64,000 nucleotides of DNA, taken from an uncultured Methylibium sp. Its GTDB lineage: Bacteria; Pseudomonadota; Gammaproteobacteria; Burkholderiales; Burkholderiaceae_C. The stretch's first letter is position 1; each line of letters opens with the position of its first letter. Location: positions 10,722 to 74,721 of the forward strand of contig NZ_CADEFR010000001.1 in NCBI RefSeq assembly GCF_902826655.1. Direction: 5' to 3'. The position numbers and the translations under genes are program-made. The notes beneath the pieces were generated by a model, which was not told where the DNA came from, did not search any database, and saw only the letters and a list, made by a program, of their open reading frames with translations. Positions 34,057 to 43,634 of this stretch are shown here, one piece after another.

Positions 34057-35295
34057 TCAGGCGGCCTGCGGCCGCAGCGCCGGCCGCGCTTCCTTGATCG
34101 GCAGGTGCACCAGCGCGGCGCCGAAGGCCAGCAGGATGTCGGCGATCCAGATCGCGTCGTAGCTGCCGGTCCACTCGAAGGCCTTGCCGCCGAAGTAGGC
34201 GCCCAGGAAGCCGCCGAGCTGGTGCGCCAGCATCACGATGCCGAACAGCGTCGCCATGTTCGTCGGGCCGAAGAACTTCGCCACCAGGCCTGCCGTCGGC
34301 GGCACGGTCGACAGGAAGGTGAAGCCGATCACCGCGGCGAACACCAGCATCGTGAACTCGGTCTTCGGCGCCAGCAGGAAGATCAGCACGGCGACGCCGC
34401 GCGTGGCATAGACCAGCGACAGCAGCGACTTCATGCGCCAGCGCCCGCCCTGGTAGCCGATGGCCCAGCCCATCGCGAAGCTGCCGACGATGTTGAAGAG
34501 GCCGACGACGGCCAGCGACCACGCCCCGATCGATGGCGGCAACTGGCAGGCCGCGACCACCCCCGGCAGGTGCGTCGCGATGAAGGCGACGTGGAACCCG
34601 CAGACGAAGAAGCCGGCGCACAGCAGTCGATAGCTCGGGTCGGCGAGCGCGGCGCGGATGGCCTCGCGCGTGGTCTGCGGCCGGGCACCCGATACAGCGA
34701 GATGCCTGGCGTTGCCGCGCAGCACCCAGGCTGCCGGCAAGGCGAGCAGCACCATGACCGCCATCGCCTGCATCGCCGCCACCCAGCCGACCGCCACGGT
34801 GAGGCCCTGCGCGATCGGCGCGAAGAGGAACTGCCCGAAGGAGCCGCCGGCGTTGACGATGCCGGTGGCCATGCCGCGCTTCGCGGGCTCGATCAGGCGC
34901 GTCGTCGCCGCCATCAGCACCGACGGACCAGCCATGCCCGCGCCGCCGGCCGCCAGCACGCCGATCGCGAAGATCAGGCCGGGCGTGGTGTGCATGAAGG
35001 GCGTCAGCGCCGTGCCCAGCGCCACCAGCAGCACGCCGACGAAGAGCACGCGGCCGGCGCCGATCCGGTCGGCCACGATCCCGGCGAAGGGTTGCGTCAG
35101 GCCCCACCACAACTGCCCGAACGCGAAGGCCAGGCTGATGCTGCCGATGCCCAGCCCGGTGCTGGTGTTGAGGGTGTTCAGGAACAGCCCCATCGACTGG
35201 CGCATGCCCATTGTCAGTGCGAAGGTGCCGGCCGCCGCCAGCAGCACCAGCCAGAGCAGGGGCCGCTGGATCGCCGGAGCCGAGGGCTCACTCAT
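34057..35295 (-). CDS. MFS transporter
   Basis: A major facilitator permease of 412 aa with twelve predicted helices. Typical MFS loops are visible (GIVADRIGAGRVLFVGVLL between helices 2 and 3, EPAKRGMATGIVNAGGSFGQ). It overlaps the MarR gene by 8 bases, so regulator and transporter are co-transcribed. The MarR-MFS pairing is typical of efflux or aromatic-acid uptake systems. The GIVNAGG/QTTREAIRAAL pattern resembles oxalate/formate antiporter-like or cyanate-type carriers, but direction and substrate are open. Confidence 0.92.
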   Translation of the reverse strand: MSEPSAPAIQRPLLWLVLLAAAGTFALTMGMRQSMGLFLNTLNTSTGLGIGSISLAFAFGQLWWGLTQPFAGIVADRIGAGRVLFVGVLLVALGTALTPFMHTTPGLIFAIGVLAAGGAGMAGPSVLMAATTRLIEPAKRGMATGIVNAGGSFGQFLFAPIAQGLTVAVGWVAAMQAMAVMVLLALPAAWVLRGNARHLAVSGARPQTTREAIRAALADPSYRLLCAGFFVCGFHVAFIATHLPGVVAACQLPPSIGAWSLAVVGLFNIVGSFAMGWAIGYQGGRWRMKSLLSLVYATRGVAVLIFLLAPKTEFTMLVFAAVIGFTFLSTVPPTAGLVAKFFGPTNMATLFGIVMLAHQLGGFLGAYFGGKAFEWTGSYDAIWIADILLAFGAALVHLPIKEARPALRPQAA

Positions 35296-35746
35296 CGTCG
35301 TCCCCGGCATCGAGCCGCTGCAGGCAGTCGTCCAGCAAGGCGTGCAGCGCCGCCACCTGCGGCGGGCCGAGCCGGTCGTTCAGCGCCAGCTGCGCCTGCT
35401 TCCAGGCGCGCTGGCCTTCGGCACGCTTGGCACGGCCGCCATCGGTCGCTTCGACCAGCCGGCTGCGCGCGTCCTCGCCCGGGGAGAGCGTGACCCAGCC
35501 CTGGGCGATCAGCGGCTGCAGGTTGCGCGTCAGCGTCGACGCGTCCAGCCGCATCCACGTGGCCAGGTCCGACGGTCGGATCGGGCCGAGCTTGACGACG
35601 TGCGACAGCAGTGAGTACTGCGTGTTCTTCAGTCCCGTCGGCGCGACGTAGGCGTCGTAGTGACGCGTCACGGCCCGGCTCAGCTGACGCAGCTTGAGGT
35701 TGGTGCAGCCCTGGGGGGCCGCGACAGCGACGGGATCGGTCGGCAT
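35288..35746 (-). CDS. MarR-family transcriptional regulator
   Basis: A winged-helix repressor of 152 aa. The MarR core is clear: LSRAVTRHYDAYVAPTGLKNTQYSLLSHVVKLGPIRPSDLATWMRLDASTLTRNLQPLIAQGWV, then the wing with SPGEDARSRLVEATDGG. It is co-transcribed with an MFS carrier and divergent from a thioesterase gene. The 50-base gap holds two TTGTA/TACAA dyads, the expected operator, so it probably represses both directions and is released by a small aromatic or acyl ligand. Confidence 0.95.
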   Translation of the reverse strand: MPTDPVAVAAPQGCTNLKLRQLSRAVTRHYDAYVAPTGLKNTQYSLLSHVVKLGPIRPSDLATWMRLDASTLTRNLQPLIAQGWVTLSPGEDARSRLVEATDGGRAKRAEGQRAWKQAQLALNDRLGPPQVAALHALLDDCLQRLDAGDDDE

Positions 35747-35752
35747 GCTTTG

Positions 35753-35781
35753 ATTGTAGCTACAATTGTTGTATCTACAAC
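35753..35781. promoter_or_regulatory. tandem MarR-type operator
   Basis: ATTGTAGCTACAAT at 35753-35766 is a perfect 14-bp palindrome. GTTGTATCTACAAC at 35768-35781 is a second dyad, perfect except for its centre. Their centres are 15 bases apart. They fill the gap between the divergent MarR and thioesterase genes and overlap both likely promoters, as expected for autorepression plus control of the neighbour. Confidence 0.8.
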
Positions 35782-35796
35782 TTTCAGGGCGATCCG

Positions 35797-36366
35797 ATGA
35801 GCAAGCTCCCCACCGCCGAGGCCGAAGCCACCCTCGCCCGCTGGCAGGCCGATGAAGCCGCCCTGCGCACCCGCTCGACGGCCAGCGGCATCAGCCGCCT
35901 CGACCAGGTCGCGCCCTTGAGCGGCCTGGAGCTCTTCGAGGCCCTGCTCGCCGGCGCGCTGCCGCGCCCGCCGATCAACGACACGCTCGACTTCATGCTG
36001 GTCCACATCGAGCACGGCCACGCCGTGTTCCAGGGCCGGCCCCAGTTCCGCCACTACAACCCGCTTGGCACGGTCCACGGCGGCTGGTTCGCGACCCTGC
36101 TGGACTCCGCCGTGGGTTGCGCCGTCCATTCGGCCCTGCCGGTGGGCAAGACCTACACGACGCTGGAGCTGAAGATCAACCTCGTCCGCGCACTGACGGA
36201 CAAGGTGCCCCTGGTGCGGGCCGAAGGCCGTGTGATCCACCTCGGCCGCAGCACGGCCACGGCCGATGCACGCCTGGTCGGCCCGGACGGCACGCTCTAC
36301 GCGCACGCGTCGACCACCTGCTTCATCATGGATCTGCCGAAGCCGCAGCCTGCGCAGCCCGCGTAA
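35797..36366 (+). CDS. PaaI-family hotdog thioesterase
   Basis: An acyl-CoA thioesterase of the hotdog fold, 189 aa. The catalytic region HGGWFATLLDSAVGCAVHSALPVGKTYTTLELKINLVRAL is the PaaI pattern, with the acidic residue replaced by Asp in LLDSAVG. A polar helical N-terminus (about 55 residues) precedes the hotdog domain. It hydrolyses aromatic or medium-chain acyl-CoA in relatives. It is divergent from marR and probably under its control, suggesting a ligand derived from an aromatic acid. Confidence 0.9.
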   Translation: MSKLPTAEAEATLARWQADEAALRTRSTASGISRLDQVAPLSGLELFEALLAGALPRPPINDTLDFMLVHIEHGHAVFQGRPQFRHYNPLGTVHGGWFATLLDSAVGCAVHSALPVGKTYTTLELKINLVRALTDKVPLVRAEGRVIHLGRSTATADARLVGPDGTLYAHASTTCFIMDLPKPQPAQPA

Positions 36367-36518
36367 GAGCCGGTAAACGGCGTGCGGCACGTGGCTTTTC
36401 GCGCGATGCGGGCGCGCCCTGCCCCTTGACGCCGACGGCCGCGGGACGCTACCTTGTTGCCGTGCAGCAAGGTCTCGATTTCGACCCCGAACCGGCCTGC
36501 GTCGACGGTGGCGGCGCG

Positions 36519-37112
36519 ATGGCGGTCACGCCGCTGCGCGACCCCGAACCGCTGCTGGCCCGCACGATGGCGGCACGCGGCCATCGCGATCTCTGGGTCT
36601 TCGGCTATGCCTCGCTGATCTGGCGGCCGGAATTCGACGCCGCCGAGCAGCGCCTCGCGCGGGTCCACGGCCAGCACCGCGCGCTGCAGATGCGCTCGCG
36701 CATCAATCGCGGCACGCCGGAGCGGCCCGGTCTGGTGTGCGCGCTGGTGCCCGGCGGCTCGTGCTCGGGCATGGTCTACCGGATCGAGGCGGCGCGCGCC
36801 GACGCCGAGTTGCGGCGCCTCTGGGACCGCGAGATGTTCACCGGTGTCTACGATCCGAAGTGGCTGCAGTGCCAGACCTCGCAGGGTCCGGTGACGGCGC
36901 TCGCGTTCACGCTCAGCCGCACCAGCCCCAACTTCACGGGCGACATCGACGACGACACGCTGCTCGGCATCCTGCGCCATGCGCGCGGCCGCTTCGGCAG
37001 CACGCTCGACTATCTGGTGGAGACCGCCGCCTGCCTGCGCCGCTGCGGCATCCGCGACGCCGCGATCGAGCGCCAGGTGGCGCTGGCGCGCCGCGCCGGC
37101 CTGACCGCCTGA
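36519..37112 (+). CDS. ChaC-like gamma-glutamylcyclotransferase
   Basis: A ChaC-family enzyme that in relatives cleaves glutathione to 5-oxoproline and Cys-Gly. The diagnostic VFGYASLIWRPEFD lies at the start, RVHGQHRALQMRSRINRGTPERPGLVCALVPGGSCSGMVYRI follows, and the catalytic Glu is likely in DREMFTGVYDPKW. With the ATG chosen the protein is 197 aa. A GTG 57 bases upstream gives 216 aa, nearer to the ChaC average, and cannot be excluded. It is convergent with the MocA-like gene (3 bases between). Confidence 0.9.
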   Translation: MAVTPLRDPEPLLARTMAARGHRDLWVFGYASLIWRPEFDAAEQRLARVHGQHRALQMRSRINRGTPERPGLVCALVPGGSCSGMVYRIEAARADAELRRLWDREMFTGVYDPKWLQCQTSQGPVTALAFTLSRTSPNFTGDIDDDTLLGILRHARGRFGSTLDYLVETAACLRRCGIRDAAIERQVALARRAGLTA

Positions 37113-37115
37113 GCC

Positions 37116-37742
37116 TCAGGCCAGCTGCGCGCCGCTGCGGCTGACCTCGAAGGCGCGCATGCGCTCGAGGTCGTCGCCGGTGTCGAGGTCCATCAGCACG
37201 CCGGCGTCCTCGACGTCGACGCCGTGCGCCGGGTAGCGCCCGATCAGTCGGCGTGCGCCCTCGTCCCCGCCCAGCGTGACCAGTTCGGAGTAGATCTCGG
37301 CCGCGAACGCCACGGGGTGGCCGCGCCGACCGCGGTACTGCGCATAGACGACCGGGTGCTGCGGCATCGCGGCCGCCACCGCACGCAGCGTCGCCGGCTC
37401 GACCAGCGGCATGTCGCCCGGCAACACGAGCCAGCCGCCCGCATTGGCACGGGCCGACACGCCGCAGGCGATCGAGTAGCCCATGCCCAGCGGCAACCCG
37501 CTGTCGTCCTGCCCGACCTCGGGCACCAGCACGATGTCGCGTGCCGCGACCATCGAAGCCACGCATGCACTCAGGGCCGGTGTGGTGACGATGACGAGCG
37601 GCAGGCCGCTCTGCATCGCGTTCGACAGGGTGCAGCCGAGTACCGTCGAGGCGCCGAAAGGCTGCTCGAGCTTGTGTGTCGCGCCGCCGAACCGCGAACC
37701 GCGGCCTGCCGCCAACACGACCAATACCGGTTCCTGCACCAC
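37116..37742 (-). CDS. MocA-like molybdenum cofactor nucleotidyltransferase
   Basis: A 208-aa nucleotidyltransferase of the MobA/MocA group. The N-terminal VLAAGRGSRFGG-THKLEQPF is the NTP-binding LAAGxSxRxG...K motif, and LVLPGDMPLVEPATLRAV gives the metal-binding Asp. The YAQYRGRRGHPVAF segment is typical of MocA. It is the third gene after the 2Fe-2S and molybdenum subunits of a xanthine-oxidase-family enzyme, so it most likely makes the cytosine dinucleotide form of the cofactor for it. Start is one of two adjacent GTG codons behind GGGAG. Confidence 0.85.
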   Translation of the reverse strand: MVQEPVLVVLAAGRGSRFGGATHKLEQPFGASTVLGCTLSNAMQSGLPLVIVTTPALSACVASMVAARDIVLVPEVGQDDSGLPLGMGYSIACGVSARANAGGWLVLPGDMPLVEPATLRAVAAAMPQHPVVYAQYRGRRGHPVAFAAEIYSELVTLGGDEGARRLIGRYPAHGVDVEDAGVLMDLDTGDDLERMRAFEVSRSGAQLA

Positions 37743-37961
37743 CGAACGCTCCCTGCGTTGTCTTCGTGAGCCGCAGGTCCTTGTCCCCGCGAGTGTCCTC
37801 ATCAGACCGCGGCCGGCGGTCTGCGGGAAGTGGGAGCTTCACCTAAGGCCTTCCCCGCGCCTGCGGCCCTGTGCGTCGACGGTCCGTCACGCAGGGACAG
37901 GGCCTGCCCCGACAAACGGTGGGCAGGCCCGGCCGACTGCTGCGTTTCGGGGCAGTGAGCC

Positions 37962-40187
37962 TCAGGCGAGCGTGTCGAACGGCAGCTTGCGCAGTCGCTT
38001 GCCGGTCAGCGCGGCCACCGCGTTGGCGATGGCCGGCGCGATCGGCGGCACCCCCGGCTCGCCGAGGCCGGTCGGCGGCTCGGTGCTGGGCACGAAGTGC
38101 ACCGCGACCACGGGCGCGTCGGGCATGCGCGGCGGCGAATAGTCGCTGAACTGGCTCTGCTCGACGACGCCGTCCTTCAGCGTGATCGCGAAGCCCGGTT
38201 GCGTCATGCCGATGCCGAACACGACGCCGCCCTGGATCTGCGCTTCGGCCGCGACCGGGTTGACGACCTGGTTGGCATGCACGCCGGCCGTCACCGCGTG
38301 GACCTTGGGCCGCCCGTCGACGACCGACACGTCGACGACGTAGGCGACCACCGAGCCGAAGGACTCGTGCACCGCCACGCCCCAGGCGTGCCCCGCCGGC
38401 AGGGCCTTGCCGTAGCCGGACTTGTCGACCGCGAGCTTCAGCGCCGCGACGTGGCGGGCGTGCTTCTTCGGGTCGAGCTTCGCCAGCCGCCACGCCACCG
38501 GGTCCTGGCCCGCGACGCGCGCCACCTCGTCGGCCAGCGTTTCCATCACGAAGCCGGTGTGGGTGTGACCGACCGAGCGCCACCACAGCACCGGCACCGC
38601 CACCTCGGGATGGCTGATGCGCACGCGCATCGGCACCGCATAGTTGTTCTCGACCACGCCCTCGGTCATCGTGCCGTCGACACCGTCCTTGACGAGGAAG
38701 GCCTCGAAGGGCGTGCCCTTCAGCAGCGACTGGCCGACGATCGCGTGGTCCCAGGCCAGCACCTGGCCCTTGGCATCCAGGCCGATGTCGACGCGGTGCA
38801 CGTGGGCCGGGCGGTAGTAGCCGCCCTTGATGTCGTCCTCGCGGCTCCACATCACCTTCAGCGGCGCGCCGCCGCCCGGGCGTGCGGCCCAGGCCTTGGC
38901 GATCGCCGCGCCTTCGCGCAGGTAGTCCGAGCTCGGCACCGCACGCCGGCCGAAGCCGCCGCCGGCCGGCAGCGTGTTCAGCGTGACCTGCTCGGGCTTG
39001 AGGCCCAGGGTCTGCGCGATCGCCATCTGGTCGATGGTCTGGAACTGCGTGCCCGCCCAGACGGTCGCGCGGTCGCCCTTCAGATCGAAGCTCGCGTTCA
39101 GCGGCTCCATCGGCGCGTGCGCGAGATAGGGGAACTCGTACTCGGCACTGATCTTCTTCGGCGCGCCCGCCAGCGCCGCGACGTCGCCCTTCAGCGCGAC
39201 GAGCTTCGGCGCCTTGGCCTCGTCGCGGTACTGCGCGATCAGCGCGGTCGAGCTGACCGTGCCGCCGACGCCCGGCTTCCACTGCACCTGCAGCGCATCG
39301 CGCGCCTGCTTGGCGGGCCAGTAGCCGTCGGCGATCACCGCCAGGCCCGTGCCGCCGCGATCGGTCGGCACCTCGAACACGTCGACGACGCCGGCGATCG
39401 CCCGGGCCTTGCTCGCGTCATGGCTCGCGACCTGGCCGCCGAAGGTCGGCGCGCGCAGCAGCACGGCGACCTTCATGCCGGGCAGGCGCTGGTCGATGCC
39501 GTAGTTCTTCTTGCCAGAGGCCACGGCCACCGCGTCGATGCGGCCCTGGCTCTTGCCGATGATGCGGTACTGGTCGGGCGTCTTCAGCGTCACCTGGGCC
39601 GGCACCGGCTGGCGCGCCGCGGCGGCGGCCAGCGAGGCGTAGGTCGCACTGCGCTTGCCGTGGCGCACCTTGCCGCTGCCGGTCTTGCATTCGGCGGCCG
39701 GCACCTTCCACTGCTCGGCGGCCGCAGCGACCAGCATCATCCGCGTCGCCGCACCGACCTGACGGTACTGGATCCACGAGTTGGGCACGGCGCTCGAGCC
39801 ACCGGTCATCTGGATGCCGAACACCGGGTCCTTGTAGGCGTCGCCGGCCGGCGCGAGGCTGGCGCGCACCTGCTTCCAGTCGACGTCCAGTTCCTCGGCC
39901 ACCAGCATCGGCAGCGCGGTCAGCGCGCCCTGGCCGAAGTCGAGACGGTTGACGCGGATCTCGACGGTGTTGTCGGACAGGATGCGGAGGAAGGGCGCCG
40001 GATCGGCCGGCGGCTTGGGAGCGGCCGGCGCGGCGTCGGCGGCGCTGGCCACCGGCGACCAGCTGACCGCCAGGCCGCCACCGGCTGCGGCGCTGAGCTT
40101 GAGGAAGTCGCGGCGGTCGAAGCCGCTCGGGCTGGCGGGCATCTCGACGTCGTCCGAGAGGCGCTTGGCTAGCAGTGCGTGTTGCAT
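37962..40187 (-). CDS. molybdenum-cofactor-binding subunit of a xanthine-oxidase-family aldehyde/isoquinoline oxidoreductase
   Basis: The catalytic large subunit (741 aa) of an IorB-like molybdenum hydroxylase. A twin-arginine signal ([16 protein letters not shown], then PVASA) predicts export of the folded enzyme. Family marks include the cofactor loops [16 protein letters not shown] and [14 protein letters not shown], and the C-terminal [19 protein letters not shown] with the catalytic Glu. The small 2Fe-2S subunit gene is 12 bases upstream; a MocA-like gene lies downstream. A periplasmic aldehyde or N-heterocycle oxidase passing electrons to cytochromes fits; no cytochrome subunit is present in the window. 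Confidence 0.93.
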   Translation of the reverse strand: MQHALLAKRLSDDVEMPASPSGFDRRDFLKLSAAAGGGLAVSWSPVASAADAAPAAPKPPADPAPFLRILSDNTVEIRVNRLDFGQGALTALPMLVAEELDVDWKQVRASLAPAGDAYKDPVFGIQMTGGSSAVPNSWIQYRQVGAATRMMLVAAAAEQWKVPAAECKTGSGKVRHGKRSATYASLAAAAARQPVPAQVTLKTPDQYRIIGKSQGRIDAVAVASGKKNYGIDQRLPGMKVAVLLRAPTFGGQVASHDASKARAIAGVVDVFEVPTDRGGTGLAVIADGYWPAKQARDALQVQWKPGVGGTVSSTALIAQYRDEAKAPKLVALKGDVAALAGAPKKISAEYEFPYLAHAPMEPLNASFDLKGDRATVWAGTQFQTIDQMAIAQTLGLKPEQVTLNTLPAGGGFGRRAVPSSDYLREGAAIAKAWAARPGGGAPLKVMWSREDDIKGGYYRPAHVHRVDIGLDAKGQVLAWDHAIVGQSLLKGTPFEAFLVKDGVDGTMTEGVVENNYAVPMRVRISHPEVAVPVLWWRSVGHTHTGFVMETLADEVARVAGQDPVAWRLAKLDPKKHARHVAALKLAVDKSGYGKALPAGHAWGVAVHESFGSVVAYVVDVSVVDGRPKVHAVTAGVHANQVVNPVAAEAQIQGGVVFGIGMTQPGFAITLKDGVVEQSQFSDYSPPRMPDAPVVAVHFVPSTEPPTGLGEPGVPPIAPAIANAVAALTGKRLRKLPFDTLA

Positions 40188-40199
40188 GGTCGGCTCCTG

Positions 40200-40661
40200 T
40201 CAGGCCAGGCTCTTGGCGGCGTCGTGGATCGCCGCGCGGATGCGCTGGTAGGTGCCGCAGCGGCACACATTGCCCGCCATCGCGGCGTCGATGTCGGCGT
40301 CGCTGGGCTTCCTGTTGCCCTTGAGCAGACCGGTCGCGCTCATGATCTGACCGCTCTGGCAGTAGCCGCATTGCGCGACGTCGTGCTTGATCCACGCCGC
40401 CTGGACGGCCTTGCCGACCTTGTCGGCGCCGACGGCCTCGATGGTCGTGACCTTCTGGCCCGCGACCGACGACACCGGCAGCACGCAGGACCGCGTCGGC
40501 TGGCCGTTCAGGTGCACGGTGCAGGCGCCGCAGGCGGCGATGCCACAGCCGAACTTGGTCCCGGTCATCGCCAGGTTGTCACGCAGGGTCCACAGCAGCG
40601 GGGTCGAGGGATCGGCATCGACGCGGACGGCCTTGCCGTTGAGGGTGAAGCTCGTGCTCAT
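40200..40661 (-). CDS. 2Fe-2S subunit of the molybdenum hydroxylase
   Basis: The small electron-transfer subunit (153 aa) that carries two [2Fe-2S] clusters. The N-terminal plant-ferredoxin cluster is [24 protein letters not shown], and the C-terminal cluster is [17 protein letters not shown] with [15 protein letters not shown]. It has no signal peptide and would ride out with the Tat-tagged large subunit. It starts the operon with the large subunit and MocA-like gene. Typical of IorA-type partners of aldehyde dehydrogenases. Confidence 0.96.
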   Translation of the reverse strand: MSTSFTLNGKAVRVDADPSTPLLWTLRDNLAMTGTKFGCGIAACGACTVHLNGQPTRSCVLPVSSVAGQKVTTIEAVGADKVGKAVQAAWIKHDVAQCGYCQSGQIMSATGLLKGNRKPSDADIDAAMAGNVCRCGTYQRIRAAIHDAAKSLA

Positions 40662-40790
40662 CGAAGCTCCTGGAGAAGGCCAAAGGCGCGGACTGTGCGC
40701 CTGCGACGGCCCGGCACCGGCGCAGTGCGTCCAATCCCGAGCGGCCGACGGGGGCAAGCGCCGGGTCGCTTGCGCCCTACACTTTTGTTC

Positions 40791-41432
40791 ATGGAGAAAG
40801 ACATCGCCGCCCTGCGCAAGAGCTACGAACACGGCGAACTCGACGAAACGCAGTCGGCCGCCGACCCGCTGGCGCAGTTCGAGCTGTGGCTGGACCAGGC
40901 GCTGAAGGCCGAACTGCCCGAACCGAACGCGATGACGCTGGCCACCGTCGGCCCCGACGGCCGGCCGTCGACGCGCGTCGTGCTGATCAAGGGCTGCGAC
41001 GCGCGCGGACTCACCTGGTACACGAACTACGAGAGCCGCAAGGGTCGCGAGCTGGCCGGCAGCCCGTTCGCGGCGCTGCAGTTCCACTGGGTCGAGCTCG
41101 AGCGCGTGGTGCGCATCGAAGGCCGTGTCGAGAAGACCGAGGCGGCCGAATCCGACGCCTACTTCCAGTCGCGCCCCCTCGACTCGCGCCTCGGCGCCTG
41201 GGCGTCGCCGCAGAGTCAGGTGATCGCCTCGCGCGCCGTGCTGGTCGCCAACGCCGCCAAGGCCGGCGCCCGCTACGCGCTGAACCCGCCGCGCCCGCCG
41301 CATTGGGGCGGCTACCGGCTGGTCCCGGATCGCTGGGAGTTCTGGCAGGGGCGGCGCAGCCGGCTGCACGACCGGCTGCGCTACCTGCGCCAGGACGACG
41401 GGCACTGGCTGCGCGAGCGCCTGGCGCCGTAG
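40791..41432 (+). CDS. pdxH: pyridoxamine 5'-phosphate oxidase
   Basis: PdxH oxidises pyridoxamine or pyridoxine phosphate to pyridoxal phosphate with FMN. The 213-aa product starts with the usual [19 protein letters not shown] contacts include [23 protein letters not shown] and [24 protein letters not shown]. The signature [17 protein letters not shown] appears as [17 protein letters not shown], and the end RLAP is typical. It is divergent from the molybdenum hydroxylase operon. No recoding or damage seen. Confidence 0.97.
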   Translation: MEKDIAALRKSYEHGELDETQSAADPLAQFELWLDQALKAELPEPNAMTLATVGPDGRPSTRVVLIKGCDARGLTWYTNYESRKGRELAGSPFAALQFHWVELERVVRIEGRVEKTEAAESDAYFQSRPLDSRLGAWASPQSQVIASRAVLVANAAKAGARYALNPPRPPHWGGYRLVPDRWEFWQGRRSRLHDRLRYLRQDDGHWLRERLAP

Positions 41433-41457
41433 CGCCAGGCCGGCCGTCGCCTTCCTT

Positions 41458-43512
41458 TCAGAAGCTGAGTCGCAGCCCGGCGCTGAGACTGCGTCCCGGC
41501 AGCGGCGCTAGGTCCCGCACCGTCGCGATCGACGCGGCGTTGAACGCCAGTTCGTCGGTCAGGTTGTCGAGCCGCAGGAAGAACAGCGCGTCGTTGCCGG
41601 CCAGCATCACCTGCTTGCTGAGGGCGAGGTTCACGAGCGTGTACCCGGCCGTCGGCACGTCGTCGCCCGGCACGCGGTCCTGGCGGCTGGCGCGCACGAC
41701 CTCGCCGCGCAGCTGCCAGCCCGCCAGCGCGTAGACCGCCCCGAGCTTGAGCCGCAGCGGCGCGATCCGCGGCAAGGGCTCGCCGGTGTCCAGGTTCGTG
41801 GCGCGCACGGCGTCGAGCTGGGCGTCGAGATCGAGTGCGCCGTGCGCTTCGAAGGCCCGCCAGGCGCCTTCGAGCTCGACACCGCTGAGGCGCGCCTTCA
41901 CGCCGCGAAAGCCGTAGACCGGGAAGGCCTCGCCCTCGTCGTTGACGAAGTCCGGCTCGCCGGTGCGCAGCAAGGCGATGTAGTTCGAGTAGCGGCTCGT
42001 GAACACGCCGGCCCGCACGCGGTCGTGACCGGCCTTCCACTCCAGCGCGACGTCGAGGTTGCCGCCCTTCTCCTTGCCGAGACCCACATCGCCGCGCTCG
42101 AAGGCCGCGGTCGCGATGTGCACGCCGTTGGCGAAGAGCTCGTAGTTGGTGGGGGCACGCTCGGTGTAGGCGAGATTGCCGCTGAGCTGCCAGCCGGCGC
42201 CCAGCAGCCCGGCGAGGTCGCGGATGCCGCCGAACGCCGCGCTGCCGGTGGTGAAGCGGCGTTGCTGAGGCGCGCCGAAGCGCGGGTCGGCGCCGGCCTC
42301 GTCGCCGGCGGAGTCGAGCGCATGGCGCTCGACGCGCCCGCCGAAGCTCAGGCGCGAGGCGCCTTCCAGTTGCAGTTCCTCGTAGGCGAACAGCGCCGCC
42401 TGCCGCGTGCGGGTGCTCGGCACGAAGGCTTCCTCGCCCAGCGCCGAGAACTTCGCGGTCTCGGCCTGCAAACCGAACACGCCACGCAGATTGCCGAGCG
42501 GGGCATGTTCGATCTCGATGCGGCCGTCCTGGCCTTCGTTGCGGAAGGTCGTGCCGACCTCGTCCGTGCCTTCGACCTCCTCGTGGCGGTAGTCGGTCGA
42601 CTGCAGGCGCGCCCGGACCGCGCGGATCGCGCCGCCCCCGTCGCGCCACTCGCCGGCCAGCGCGAACTTGTCGCGCTTCATGCGGATCAGCACGTCGTCC
42701 TCGGCGACGATGCCGTAGTCGTTGCGGTAGGTGTCGAACGAGGCGCCGAGGTAGCCGTGGTCCCACAGCAGCGACGCGCCGAGCGCGCCGCCGCGCGCGT
42801 CGCTGGCCGAGTTGACGATCCGGTCGCGGCGTTCGCTGCCGCCGTCCACCGGGCGGTCGAAGTCCGGCACGCGCAGGTCGTCGGTGCGGCGCTTGAAACC
42901 GTCGGCGTGGATCGCAAGGCCCGGCCCTCCCGTCTCGACCAGCGCCGACGCGGCACGCTGTCGATCGGCACCGCCGCCGCGCAGCTCGATCGCACCGTCG
43001 ACGCCGTCGATCGGCGCCTTGGGAATGCGGTTGTCGATCGCGTTGACGACGCCGCCGACCGCGCTGCCGCCGTACAGCAGCGCCGCCGGCCCGCGCAGCA
43101 CCTCGATGCGCTCGACCGCCAGCGGGTCGATCGGCACGGCGTGGTCGAAGCTCAAGGCCGACGCGTCGAGCGTCGCGCCCGCGTTGCTGAGCACGCGGAT
43201 GCGGTCGCCGTCCTGGCCGCGGATCACCGGCCGATTGGCATTGGGGCCGAAGTAGGTCGACGACACGCCGGGCAGGCCCGACAGCGTCTCGCCGAGGCTG
43301 CTGCCGCGACGCACCACGAGACCGGGGCCGGCGAGCACGTCGCTCGGTGTGGCGATGCCGTCGCTGCCCAGCGGGTTGCCGGTCACGACCACGGGCGGCA
43401 GGGTGCCGGACGGGGTCGGGGTGGATTGCGCCTGGGCGGGCGATGCCGCGCCGAGGCAGGTCAGGGCGACGGCAGGCCAGGCCGCCGCGAGGGGATTCAG
43501 GATCGAGCGCAT
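41458..43512 (-). CDS. TonB-dependent receptor, ZnuD-like
   Basis: An outer-membrane TonB-dependent receptor of 684 aa. Residues 1-29 are a signal peptide (ASPAQAQ). A plug domain follows (about 38-160; PPVVVTGNPL, then SLGETLSGLPGVSSTYFGPNANRPVIRGQDGDRIRVL and VERIEVLRGPAALLYGG), then a 22-strand barrel ending in GLRLSF. The plug wording resembles the zinc receptor ZnuD more than siderophore receptors. His-rich loops are few, so zinc is likely but copper or another metal is possible. A DUF2946-like gene lies just upstream on the same strand, which supports a metal role. Confidence 0.88.
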   Translation of the reverse strand: MRSILNPLAAAWPAVALTCLGAASPAQAQSTPTPSGTLPPVVVTGNPLGSDGIATPSDVLAGPGLVVRRGSSLGETLSGLPGVSSTYFGPNANRPVIRGQDGDRIRVLSNAGATLDASALSFDHAVPIDPLAVERIEVLRGPAALLYGGSAVGGVVNAIDNRIPKAPIDGVDGAIELRGGGADRQRAASALVETGGPGLAIHADGFKRRTDDLRVPDFDRPVDGGSERRDRIVNSASDARGGALGASLLWDHGYLGASFDTYRNDYGIVAEDDVLIRMKRDKFALAGEWRDGGGAIRAVRARLQSTDYRHEEVEGTDEVGTTFRNEGQDGRIEIEHAPLGNLRGVFGLQAETAKFSALGEEAFVPSTRTRQAALFAYEELQLEGASRLSFGGRVERHALDSAGDEAGADPRFGAPQQRRFTTGSAAFGGIRDLAGLLGAGWQLSGNLAYTERAPTNYELFANGVHIATAAFERGDVGLGKEKGGNLDVALEWKAGHDRVRAGVFTSRYSNYIALLRTGEPDFVNDEGEAFPVYGFRGVKARLSGVELEGAWRAFEAHGALDLDAQLDAVRATNLDTGEPLPRIAPLRLKLGAVYALAGWQLRGEVVRASRQDRVPGDDVPTAGYTLVNLALSKQVMLAGNDALFFLRLDNLTDELAFNAASIATVRDLAPLPGRSLSAGLRLSF

Positions 43513-43634
43513 GGGTTCAGGCCCGCGCGAGCGGGCTCCATCGAAGGGGGCGGGTGCGCGTCCGCCCCGGGACGATGCCCGCGGCGACGGCGATGGCGGA
43601 TCGACGGGCGCCGTGGCGCCGGTCGACGACAGGC

